From: Gracilariopsis chorda
Lineage: Eukaryota; Rhodophyta; Florideophyceae; Gracilariales; Gracilariaceae
DNA: 64,000 nt
Assembly: GCA_003194525.1 (NCBI GenBank)
Contig: NBIV01000296.1
Location: forward strand, 32,615-96,614
Direction of reading: 5' to 3'
Part shown: one piece after another, positions 42,101 through 51,450 of the stretch
How the letters are laid out: the number at the start of each line of letters is the position of its first letter
Position numbering within the stretch: position 1 is the first letter of the stretch
The notes under the pieces: model-generated
The model's input: the letters and a program-made list of their open reading frames with translations, nothing else
Databases searched by the model: none
What the model was told of the DNA's origin: nothing
Program-made: the position numbers and the translations under genes

Positions 42101-44879
42101 TTAGACAGGGGCTGTATCAAAGAAAGACGTGATCGTCGTTTGACGACGACCCCGACGTAAGTAGTTTTCGACTCGTCCCACCTCGAGCGCTAGCAGCCTT
42201 ACCACGTCTTGGCAGCTGGATTCACCAGCAAATTCATGCCCGCTTGAAGCCAAAACCTCCATCTGAGCAATTAAATTCTTTGCCGTCTGCAGATATGAAT
42301 GCGCTGCGAAAGAAGTCGTGTTGTTAGATGCTGCTTCCTCTCCATCTGACTCCGCAGACGCGTCACCTTCATCAACTCCATCGCCTTCATTAACATCCCC
42401 CTGGAGAGTACCTTCAACAGCGACTTGAAGCGCGTCATCTTCACTTACTTGTCGGCAAACATCTACATTAGCCTCAACATCATAAAGCGTTACCAGTGCT
42501 TCCGAATCTACATCCGAAAACTCCGGAAGCCGCTGTAGCTCCCGCGTGTCCTCTTGTGGTGCAATGCCTCAAAGGGGAAAAACACCGAAAGACGTTCGGG
42601 ATCTTCCTCTCACGAGGTGAACCCAGTTGGGTAGAGCCCTCCCAGAGGTGTCACGGCGAAGCCGGTTTGTAAGACCAGGGACACCTGTCGCGACTCGCGC
42701 AGGGAGGTGAAGGCGAAGAATCGGTATCCGCGTGAGCGGGGTGTGATTCTCAGTAGAGGTATGTTTCCACGTAAGTGGGGGTGTGTGAGCGGATGCGCAC
42801 ACGAGGGCCGCGGATAGCGGGAGGTGCTACCCTAAAAAGGGGGAAAAGGAAGGACGAAGAGAAGGAAGAGAGGACGATGTGAGTCGCGAGAGCGACGAAA
42901 AGATACGGCGATGCCGGTAACAATATCCCTATACAGGGCGAAACACCAATATGATTAGAACAATTGTACTCCCAGTGATGGGTTTCTTTAGATGTGCAAG
43001 GGGGTTAGATGTCCCGTGGTTTACGGCGTTTCCCTCCAAGGAGGAGTAGAGTACGCGCGCAAGCGGCAACAACTAGAGCCAATTCCCCAGGTTGGGGTCC
43101 CTTGTTGGGGAAGGTTTACTGGTGCGACGGCAGTGCGCCGTCGCACTAAGTACTAGCTTCCCAGAAATGGGTGTGAAAATAATAAATAATATTAACTAAA
43201 ATACTCCACATTTCGTGGCAACATCCACTACTGTGGCCAACCGCCAATTGACCCAAAACCGTGTCCCACGTGTCCATATCCACCATAGTGGGGCGTAGTT
43301 CATATACACACTACACAACCGATAATATCGGGAAAGCGTTCAAGTACCAAGAATCCCTCCCTGTTCCGTTGCACTACACCTCTGTAGCCACATGTATGTT
43401 TTCTACGACAGAAAAGTCGTCACCAGCATCACTGTCTCCCATTACATCAGGTGCATGGTCGGGCTCCTCCTCCTCTAGCCATTGCCTCCCGCGCTCCGCC
43501 GCTGCCACGAATCGAGCATCAGCAGCCACTATCTCTGTTTGTGTTGCTCGTCCATGCTGTGGTTTCATAGCAGCCTCCTGAATGTTGCCACATTCACCAA
43601 GTAGCCTTTGAATATCTTGAAGTTGAGGCGGAGACAAGATGTCTGTTTTCAGCCATGCTTTGAGGATGACACGCTTTGGGACCATGTCCCATGCCTGGCG
43701 CATGAGCAGCAGTGCATCATAAGCTGTGACAAAGTCAGTGATCTTAAACGTGGGCCTCTCTGCCGCATCCATTGCTAAGGCCTTTCGAACTTTAGAAAGT
43801 ATGAACGAGACGACCAGGCGGCGATACGCACACTTAAACGAGCGTCCAACGGCGCAATCCGCGGGTTGTAGGGCTGAGGTCGTGTTGGGTGGTAGGAAGT
43901 ATCGCTTCACATTCTTCAAAGCCTCATAATCTATAGAATGAGCCGAACAATTTTCAAGTATGAGACCAAGCTTACTCCCCTGTAGCAAAGACATCTTGTC
44001 GAATCCCTCCGCAATAGTCGTCCATAGGGGTTGGGTGTTCCATGCATTGGCTTTTGCGTAGTAGAATAGCCCTAGATCTCGTGCTGGCTTCACATGACGT
44101 GGAAAACTGCGCGGTCTCATTGATTTCCCAATAACGGTGAGGGGTGCCTTCTTGCCGTCCGCATACACTGTCAAGACGGCTGTCATACGGTCTTTTACGC
44201 GCAAAAATGAAGATGTACCATTTTTCTCATGGAGCATTCTGCTCGGCAAACAGTGATACAATAGAGCGACTTCATCGGTGTTGCATACATGTTAAATTGG
44301 TCACAATGCTAATTTCTTCTTCATCGTGATACGGTGGTCAGCTAGAGTCTGCGGAGATATGAATACAGCATCACTCATTGGGCACTTACTGCTTCGGTTC
44401 TTCCGCTTCATAAAATTCCATACCCAGCCATGGCTCGCCTTGAACTCCTGAAGCTCTCGTCGGTTTTCGTCTTGATTGCTCCCATACATCTGACGAAGCA
44501 TTTCGTCACGTACTTCTAACGCTTTGACACGAATGACATCTTCTCTGAATAGATTTTTTTGGTGCATATATCGTACGCATTCCCGTATACCTGTCAAAAG
44601 AGAAGCCTCTAATTTAGTGAAGGATCCCATGCGTAACCGAAAGCTCTTGGAGATGCGTCGCGACGAGACATTCATGGATAAAATTGCGGACGAATCCTTT
44701 TTCCATCCTGCGACAGCAGCTGGCGAGACCTTGAAAAGCTTTGCGACGGTTCTGAGGCTATGTCGGTTGCTTGTCTCAGTGTCAATCTTTGGCGGGGAGA
44801 AATTTCCAGTAGCGTGACCACCTAATAGCAAGAGCGCTTTTTGCTTTTTAGCAAGTGATATTTGCTTTCGAGGGGGCAT
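42101..44879 (-). pseudogene. Pogo/Tigger transposase, with two stops and a nested LTR
   Basis: Without the LTR and one target duplication the gene spans 650 codons in one frame from ATG 44879 to TAA 42101. The N-terminus has a psq-type helix-turn-helix (SLRTVAKLFKVSPAAVAGWK) and then a CENP-B-type helix-turn-helix ending near GWVWNFMKRKN. Two stops lie close together (44303-44301 and 44294-44292), just before the first catalytic Asp in NTDEVALLYH. The second catalytic position reads LILENCSAH, with Glu where Asp is usual. The third is in NTTSALQPAD. The C-terminus is acidic and ends with a PCNA-binding-like motif QTTITSFF (42141-42119). The two stops and the D-to-E change argue that it is inactive. 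Confidence 0.88.
42555..43378 (-). repeat. Solo LTR, family 1 subfamily A, inside the pogo transposase
   Basis: It runs from TGTAGTGCAACG (minus strand, at 43378) to TTGCACCACA (at 42555), 824 bp, closely matching the LTR at 1009-1835. A perfect CCTCT duplication flanks it (42550-42554 and 43379-43383). No internal retrotransposon sequence is present, so it is a solo LTR. Taking out the LTR and one CCTCT leaves the transposase frame continuous, so the insertion came after the pogo copy. Confidence 0.93.
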
Positions 44880-45116
44880 GGGGATGGGTTTGGGTCGTGG
44901 GCTTACGCTTCAGAGCGTTGGAGATCTGCTTTTTCGTATGGTCAGAAGTAGGACTGGCTCGGTTTTGGCCTGGTTTGGTCCCACTCCGAACAAGGCCCAT
45001 AAACGCGGATACGTGTACACGTGGTAACACTCTACAGTGAACTGCGCAGTACAGTGATCAGTGCCGCCAAATGTGGCCGCCACATTTAGTGTTCACTGTA
45101 GCGCGAGTTTACTCTG

Positions 45117-45296
45117 TAATCGGTTGCTGCGAGCATTGCGCAATTCGGTTGGAAGTATAATTTGATTGGCGTTATAAGCTAGAGAACATGTTCCCCAGCT
45201 TTCAACGCAAATCAGCCCCTCTGTCAGTGTCAGAATCGTGACTATACTGTATGTCTGTATCCTTTAACCACTCCGTACCGGTCATAGATCCACACA
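45117..45296. other. Short spacer downstream of the AIG1-like gene
   Basis: The spacer carries the right TA of the pogo target site and then about 170 bp without features. Confidence 0.5.
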
Positions 45297-47216
45297 TCAA
45301 TTTGTTCCATGCAGAGCACTCCTTTTTTTCCTCTTCCCCTTCCTTCCTTTTGTTGTAACTACCTTTGCGGGCACTACCGATTTCAATAATGTGCCGAGAA
45401 CCTCCGGCCGCAGGCACTGCGCGTTTTCATCTAACTTTTCTTGAAGGTAGGTGTGTAGCTCATCATGAGTATAGTGCACCGGATCAAAAATGCGAATAGT
45501 GAAGCGATTAACACGAAGTGATCCAACGAGCACCGTGCCTAGTTCTTGCACCACCACTGCAAGGCCTTTTCTATCCAGCAGATCCCCAAAAAACCACATC
45601 AAATCTCGATTATGTCGATCCGATTTGTTTTCTTCTAGAAAACGATTCCAAAGGGAAGTAGATATTTCGCTGTCATGGTTTACATGAATTGCAAACTTGC
45701 GTATACGGTTTAAGACCCCAGCTGTCATGAATGCCATAGACTTCTTTGAAGGACTTGTTTTCTTCATTACAAATCCATCAAACCAACCGTCTTCATCCGC
45801 TGTGAGCTTCACATACGCGGAGTTTTCGAATTGTTCGGTGAGTTGATCATATGCTTGCCATCCTTCATCTATGAGCGATGTCAGCTCCTTCTCCAAGCTC
45901 CCTCTTTTCTCTCGAAGCGCGTTTTGCAGGGAACGGTAACGATCTGCAAGAGCTTCAACCAGTTTCATAGACATGCTTTTGCATCTAGATGCAATTCTTT
46001 GAACTGTTCTGCGAGAAGCTGAATCGTAGTTGTGTCGCAAATCGTATAAGCTCACGCAAAACACGTTTTGATGGTCCAAACGAGCGTCGAGTCCTGCGAC
46101 AGTTGGCAAATTAAGTGCTTTGACCAATTCTAGTTCACTTTCTTCGGCAGCGTCATTCACAGTCAGCACCACAATAAGCATCGAGGCCATGGATTGTCCA
46201 AATAACTCTTTATAGTTTCCCAGAGACTGAAATGCAGCGCCGTTAATTCCGGAATCAGCACTAACCGTCATGATCAGAGTACTAGCCCTCTGAAAGGTCT
46301 TGATGTGATCCTCAATTGCGGATTGATACCATACATCTAGCCCGTCTTTATCGTTAAGCCCTGGCGTGTCGAAGTAGTCAGTCCGCCAAATGTCTCCATT
46401 CAACTCTTCTACTCGTTCTCCGCGCTCTATTCGCATCGTGCCAGTCATTCTCTTCGAAACAGTAAACAAACTTTTGCGCAAGAGCGCGTTTCCCAGAGTG
46501 GACTTTCCGCTTCTAGTATTCCCCACCAAATATACACGACGAAGCTGGTCATACTCGTTTGGTTCATCTCCATATGTTGCTGGCTGAAGTAAGGCAAACG
46601 TTCTTTCACCACAAGGTTCAAGCTTGCAATCTATTTCGCTTGCGAGTTCTATGTTTGAACACAACCCACAGACATTGGTAGCAATTGTGGTAGCTATGGC
46701 CGTACATAAGCTCTCAGTTTCTGTGTCGTACTTCCCACGGATTCTCACGTTCACATAGGCCGTCTTAGTAGCGTTGACATGTTGCAGTGTTCGATAGAAG
46801 CGATCAATCCCTTTGACAAAATCTTCAATACGGTCACAGGACATCCCTGCAAAACCCAGAGTGGCAGAAATCCGACCTACTGGGTATTTCACCACTATAG
46901 CAAAAACAACAGTGGATGAATGAGCTTTCATGCATAAACAAAGGACGATAAGAAGCTCAAGTTTTTCAGGAGGGATGGCTATGTCCTGGAGGCGTGAACG
47001 AACTTCAACCACTGTAGCTGCTGAAATTTGACTCTTGATAATATCGCACTGACCCTTGATTTCCTCGTTCATCATCTGAATGTCTTCTTTTGCACTTTCA
47101 ATAAGGTTATGCAGTTTGTCCTGGTTTGCTTTTTGCGCAGGCGTGTACAGTCCTAGAGCATTGGCGATAGCAATAGAGTCTGCGAGAAAGCCTATGGGGT
47201 TCAACAGATCGACCAT
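45297..47216 (-). CDS. AIG1/GIMAP-like GTPase with long N- and C-terminal helical parts
   Basis: ATG at 47216 is the first Met codon of the frame; upstream extension would need a TTG. The product is 639 residues, one exon. The GTPase core starts near residue 226: P-loop VGNTRSGKST (231-240), the SGKST form of the AIG1/TOC/septin-like class; switch I Thr about 258-260; G3 DTPGLND (283-289); and a G4 position TVND (352-355), where the specificity Lys is replaced by Val. Ahead of it, about 220 residues are helical (KLHNLIESAKEDIQMMNEEI). Behind it come long helices and a Lys/Arg-rich end (KGRKGKRKKR). AIG1-type proteins bind GTP, form filaments on membranes and are often tied to immunity or organelle import in other lineages. 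The role here is unknown. It is at the start of the compact gene island. Confidence 0.8.
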   Translation of the reverse strand: MVDLLNPIGFLADSIAIANALGLYTPAQKANQDKLHNLIESAKEDIQMMNEEIKGQCDIIKSQISAATVVEVRSRLQDIAIPPEKLELLIVLCLCMKAHSSTVVFAIVVKYPVGRISATLGFAGMSCDRIEDFVKGIDRFYRTLQHVNATKTAYVNVRIRGKYDTETESLCTAIATTIATNVCGLCSNIELASEIDCKLEPCGERTFALLQPATYGDEPNEYDQLRRVYLVGNTRSGKSTLGNALLRKSLFTVSKRMTGTMRIERGERVEELNGDIWRTDYFDTPGLNDKDGLDVWYQSAIEDHIKTFQRASTLIMTVSADSGINGAAFQSLGNYKELFGQSMASMLIVVLTVNDAAEESELELVKALNLPTVAGLDARLDHQNVFCVSLYDLRHNYDSASRRTVQRIASRCKSMSMKLVEALADRYRSLQNALREKRGSLEKELTSLIDEGWQAYDQLTEQFENSAYVKLTADEDGWFDGFVMKKTSPSKKSMAFMTAGVLNRIRKFAIHVNHDSEISTSLWNRFLEENKSDRHNRDLMWFFGDLLDRKGLAVVVQELGTVLVGSLRVNRFTIRIFDPVHYTHDELHTYLQEKLDENAQCLRPEVLGTLLKSVVPAKVVTTKGRKGKRKKRSALHGTN

Positions 47217-48354
47217 TGTTCTTGAAAGGTTGCAATCACAAGTCAAGGGTGGGCTTGCACAGATGACAGTAAACCAAAGTTTGGGAAAGGATGGGGAGGT
47301 CGAAGTGGTGTGACGTGAAACGTGTGTGAGCTCGCAGTTGTAGAATACTTTGCCCAAGATTTGGGGAACATGAAATGAGGTTATGGTTCGAGAGTGAAAA
47401 GGACTTTGGGTGGAAGGCTTGGGCGAAAAGGCACTGAGGGAATTGTTAGCCAGGTGCAGAATGTATCTCTCTACTAGAGAGATGTGAGAAGAAGAATGGG
47501 TCGTGTATTTAGCGCATGCTCAGGTGTACTGTACCAAGGGTAGTGGCACTGCTCTGTTCGTTTTCTACCATTTGCATATACATACAGTACATGTTTGTGG
47601 CTGTCAAGGTTCCTGTTTGGGCGATGTAAAGTTATACAGTAGACTTTGGAATACAGGACAAATGTACTAACTTATGTGCGTGTCGGTGCCTTCGGCGATG
47701 CCAACTCACTGCCAACTCGGGAAGAATTGTGAGTTTTTCGATAACGCCGTGGTGTCTTGTACATGACTTACCCTCGGTAGGTTGACAGCAGTGATAGATG
47801 CACAGCAATGCACTCATCAGCATGAGTTGCGATTTATCGATGGTGCAAAGTTACGGAGGACGGTCTGTTCGGGCAGGATGAGGTGGGTGCATCAAGCAGC
47901 ATATAGCCCACGGTGTGAGTATCTAGAATTCCCGGGGGAAAGAAGAACGCAGCACGATCATCGTTCCCTTCGTTACGGTGCCCCGTTACTCGTTTTGTCG
48001 TTGCTCCGCCGCCAACCCTTAACTCTTTTAACTGGAGCTAGCTCCCATTCCCTCCCCTGACCCTCACCCCACGGGCCGTCGCGGCGCGCTTTTGGCAGAG
48101 AGACACAGAGCGCAGTAGTATGCAAATTGTTGGAAACAACTCATCACATCGGTACCCTTGTACATGTGTAACGATAAAAGGTACAAAAGACAAGTTGTTA
48201 TGCGCCGCCGGTACACGAAGCGGTTCTTCTGCGGAGAATCACGTTGATAGACAAAGAGCAGAAAGGTAGATTTGACGTCCCAAAGAGGTGGTATGCTCCC
48301 CGGGGCGGTAGATGTGCGCAGCAACAGGCCGGTTCATCACAAGACGCAACCATC

Positions 48355-48380
48355 TAGTAGTAGTAGTAGTAGTAGTAGTG
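48355..48380 (+). repeat. (TAG)n microsatellite
   Basis: About eight TAG/AGT units in a row. Confidence 0.85.
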
Positions 48381-48535
48381 ATAGTGGTACAAAGGCAAAG
48401 ACACGAAGCATTTCTCAAATCACACAATCACACAATCAACAAAGCAAGAAAGAAAGCAAACTGACAAACCACAACACGCAATAAAGGGTACTTACTCGAA
48501 CAAACACGCGGTAAAACGCGTGGTGAAGAGCACAA

Positions 48536-48612
48536 ACCAAACCAAAACAAAACAAAACAAAACAAAACAAAACAAAACAAAACAAAACAAAAAAGAAAAA
48601 AAAGAAAAAGAG
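48536..48612 (+). repeat. (AAAAC)n microsatellite with an A/G-rich tail
   Basis: About ten AAAAC/CAAAA units are followed by an A-rich purine run. It lies about 90 bp beyond the stop codon of the ankyrin gene. Confidence 0.9.
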
Positions 48613-48700
48613 CGCTCCAACCCAAAGCGCGCTGATGCGCCCACTGGGCGCGCACATAATACAAAGTACGCCAACAAAAAGGGGGTTGGTGACGAGCGCC

Positions 48701-50368
48701 TCAATACGCGTAACTACCGCCCGCCCTGAAGCTACGAATGAACTCAGCAGTAGCCCACAAGTGCTCGTTGCGGCAATTGCCGCTCGAGTCGGTGACGAGC
48801 ATGCGCGCCAAGGTGTCGGCGGCGTAGCGGTCCGACAGCAAGGTGCTGCCGGAAATTCGGTAGCGATGGGCATTTCGTGCCAGGCGATTCATGAAGCGAT
48901 TACGCTCCGAAGGGGACATACTGCGACACGCAAAGGCGCCAATCATGTCCGCAAGCTGCTCGTTGCGGTAGGTGCTCATGCGGTGGCGCTCGCGACTGGA
49001 CAGTCGGTGACGGCCGCGCCACGACGCGCCGCCACTGCCGTACGCCCCGTAGCGGTAGGTGCCATACGGCGCAAGATGGTTACCACGGTTGTGGTACTCA
49101 TCGTCATAGCCGTATGCAGCGCCATACAAGTGGTCGCCCCACTCCTCCGACAGCGCCGGCGCCATGGAGCGCGAACGGTAGTACGGGTCCGAATCATATG
49201 CATGGCCCATACGATCATACATGGAGTACCTACCGTAGGCGGGGTAACGACCGGCGCCATACGGTGGATACTTTCCGACGCCATACGCGTGGGCGCCGAA
49301 AGTGGGGTCGTACGGCGTGACGCCGTAGGGCGAATAGGAGGGGTGCATGTTGTACGGCGAGTAAGACGCGTAGCGAGCGTGCGAGGAAGTTGGCCCGTGG
49401 TAAGAATCAATGAGCCCATAGCGACCAAAGGCGGAAGTGTGGCGCTGCAGCGATAAGCGATCGGAGGCGAGGTGATCCACGGGCCAGTAGCGGTCAAGTC
49501 CGTAGCGGTCCATTGTGGAGCGCGAGTAGGGATCCATGGCGTACGGCCCGTACGCGGAGGCATAGTAACGAGACGAATACGGGCTGATGGCGTACAAGCG
49601 GTCCATTGCGTTCGGCGCGTAGCCGGTGTACGGCATGAGCGCGGTTTCAGCGCTGTACGGGTGGTGGTACATGTCCAGCGCGTAGGACGAGGCGGGTGGG
49701 ACCACGTCCAGCGCGTACATGTCGGACTGGTAGGGCGTGACGGCTCCGTACGGCTCCGACAGCGTGAGCGGCAGATTAGGCGACGTGATGATGTGCAACA
49801 GGTCGAGGTCAGCGCTTTCCTCGGCCAGTTGCAGCGGGGTGACGCCCAGCGCGTTGAGCACGTCCGGCTGCGCGCCGGCGTCGACAAGCATGGAGGCGAC
49901 GCTGGAGAAGCGGTTTGCGCAGGCCAGATGCAGCGCGGTGTCGCCGTGGTGGTCGACGGCGAAGACGGAGGCGCCTGCGCGCAGCAGGGCGGCGACGACG
50001 GGGGCGAAGCCGGCGTCTGCGGCGACGAGCAGCGGCGCGGTGGCGGCGGCGGCGGCGTCCGGGTCGGCGCCGGCGGCCAGTAGCAGCGCGCAGGCGGCGG
50101 GACGGTTGTTGCGCGCCGCCATGAAGAGCGGCGTGAAGCCCAGCCGCGCCGGCGCGTCCACCATGGCGCCGGCGCGTAGCAGCTGCTGCAGCAGCGGCAG
50201 CTGCCCCGTGGCCGCCGCCGCGTGCAGCGGCGTGGCGTCGTACTGGCCGATGCCGCGCACGTGCGCCGCCTCGGCGCCGTACAGGTCCAGCAGCGACTCG
50301 GCCACGTGCCAGTCGGCGGTGTTGCACGCGGCCACCATGCGGAGCGCGACGTCGCCGGAGGAGAGCAT
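48701..50368 (-). CDS. Ankyrin-repeat protein with a tyrosine-rich low-complexity region
   Basis: The first ATG of the frame is at 50368, giving 555 residues; upstream, a poly-Pro extension would need a GTG at 50509. Residues 43-185 hold four to five ankyrin repeats with TPLH-type turns (DATPLHAAA, GFTPLFMAA, GDTALHLAC, GVTPLQLAE), a protein-binding surface. Residues of about 200-440 are dominated by Tyr with Ser, Gly, Pro, Asp and Arg (repeated SPY, YGPY, DRYG), like a prion-type or FUS-like low-complexity domain that can drive condensation. Residues 445-555 are a folded, Arg-rich helical end with SPSERNRFMNRLARNAHRYR. The combination matches no family I know. It is a single exon, very GC-rich at the 5' end, and is divergent from the TSEN2 gene. 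Confidence 0.75.
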   Translation of the reverse strand: MLSSGDVALRMVAACNTADWHVAESLLDLYGAEAAHVRGIGQYDATPLHAAAATGQLPLLQQLLRAGAMVDAPARLGFTPLFMAARNNRPAACALLLAAGADPDAAAAATAPLLVAADAGFAPVVAALLRAGASVFAVDHHGDTALHLACANRFSSVASMLVDAGAQPDVLNALGVTPLQLAEESADLDLLHIITSPNLPLTLSEPYGAVTPYQSDMYALDVVPPASSYALDMYHHPYSAETALMPYTGYAPNAMDRLYAISPYSSRYYASAYGPYAMDPYSRSTMDRYGLDRYWPVDHLASDRLSLQRHTSAFGRYGLIDSYHGPTSSHARYASYSPYNMHPSYSPYGVTPYDPTFGAHAYGVGKYPPYGAGRYPAYGRYSMYDRMGHAYDSDPYYRSRSMAPALSEEWGDHLYGAAYGYDDEYHNRGNHLAPYGTYRYGAYGSGGASWRGRHRLSSRERHRMSTYRNEQLADMIGAFACRSMSPSERNRFMNRLARNAHRYRISGSTLLSDRYAADTLARMLVTDSSGNCRNEHLWATAEFIRSFRAGGSYAY

Positions 50369-50802
50369 TGCGGGGGGTGGTGGTGGTGGTGGTGTTGGTG
50401 GTGGTGGTGGTGTTGGTGGTGGGGGTGGTGGGGGGGAGGTGGGGAGGTCGGAGGTGCAACGGATGCGACGCGCCAGTGCGGGGGGGGGGGGGGGGGCGCT
50501 ATGGCGCACGGGGGGGGGGGCGATTGGTGGCGGGCAGATTGGGAGCGCGCGCTAACCCTAGATGCGAGATATTTGCGCGCGCTATGGCGCACGCGGGCGC
50601 TGTTTCAGAGGGGGGCGTCGGTTTGGTGTTGCGCGCGGCGCCTGCGTCATGGCGCGTTGCTTACGGCGGGTGCGCCAATGCAACGTGTAACTTTACATGA
50701 CATACTTATCTACGGCGAGACTGTTGAGGTAGTTGAGCAAGATGATATCATCTACAGTAGATAATTGTTTACTGCAGCGAAAGAGCGCTGGCTTTTGCTT
50801 AT
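50369..50802 (-). promoter_or_regulatory. Upstream region of the ankyrin gene with GGT and poly-G tracts
   Basis: Directly upstream of the ATG lies a (GGT)n/(GGGGT)n-like tract on the plus strand (about 50370-50450), then runs of 17 G (50480-50496) and 11 G (50510-50520). On the minus strand these are C-rich and could be read as poly-Pro. They may form G-quadruplex structures. No TATA box was identified. Confidence 0.5.
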
Positions 50803-51062
50803 TAAACGAATGTATGTATGCATCTCACTGTAACTTTGTGTGCTAGTCGCCTTCAAGTCTCAGAAAACGAATGTATGTATGCATCTCATAGTCACTTTGT
50901 CTGCTAGTCGCCTTCAAGTCTCAGAAAACGAATGTATGTATGCATCTCATAGTCACTTTGTGTGCTAGTCGCCTTCACGTCTTAGTAAACGAATGTATAT
51001 ATGCATCTCACTGTCACTTTGTGTGCTAGTCGCCTTCAAGTCTCAGCAAACGATAGTCGCCT
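50803..51062 (+). repeat. 61-bp tandem repeat, four copies
   Basis: A unit starting AAACGAATGTATGTATGCAT and ending TCGCCTTCAAGTCTCAG recurs with period 61 (CATCTC at 50821, 50882, 50943 and 51004), followed by a partial copy. Copies differ by a few bases. It lies between the ankyrin and TSEN2 genes, in their shared upstream region. Confidence 0.9.
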
Positions 51063-51450
51063 TCAAGTGCTACTGCGCCACGGACTCCATACGGCGCGCC
51101 AACGCGTGTACTACCTGTACAGCCGCCCAATCGCCGCGCGCGCGAGTCCGCCGTTGCATCGCCGTCAACTCGTTGAGTGTCAGAGATATGCATTACAGTA
51201 GTGCCACGGCCGTCGGCAGTCCTACCTTGATGCGCGCCCACGCCACCATTCCTTACGAGTAGACGCATCGACTTTTCCCAGCACCACACCATCGTAGTTT
51301 ACATTGACAGCCCGTGTGGGAGCTCAGCTCAAGTATCGCCGGACAAGCTCGCATCCATCAGTGTCTGGCCGCACACTTTTGTAGCCCAGTCGTCTTACAA
51401 GCCGCGCTCCCCGTCGCCGCCGCACCCGCACGCACTCCCGCGCGCGCACG
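51063..51450 (+). promoter_or_regulatory. Upstream region of TSEN2
   Basis: A GC-rich stretch between the tandem repeat and the TSEN2 start should hold its promoter. No specific element was recognised. Confidence 0.35.

Larger units (their letters stand above)
41778..45116 (-). mobile_element. Pogo/Tigger-type DNA transposon with intact inverted repeats
   Basis: The ends are inverted repeats: CAGAGTAAACTCGCGCTAC followed by T or A and GTGA, identical for 19 bases and then 4 of 5. Both sides are flanked by the TA dinucleotide (41776-41777 and 45117-45118) that Tc1/mariner/pogo elements duplicate. Subterminal GTGACCA motifs recur inside the left end (about 41815-41945). The total is 3339 bp, of which 824 bp is a nested solo LTR. 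The transposase is on the minus strand. Confidence 0.93.
47217..48700. other. Intergenic region with microsatellites
   Basis: No gene was recognised. It has the AIG1-like promoter at its left end, a (TAG)n microsatellite at about 48355-48380 and an (AAAAC)n run at about 48536-48590 followed by A/G-rich sequence. Confidence 0.5.

Noticed and set aside
48976-50592. 538-codon alternative frame on the minus strand overlapping the ankyrin gene
   Set aside because: It is low-complexity Pro/Arg/Thr sequence without domains; the ankyrin repeats and conserved end are in the other frame.
50803-51062. Regularly spaced repeats that might suggest a CRISPR array
   Set aside because: The copies are head to tail with period 61 and no variable spacers, and the genome is eukaryotic.
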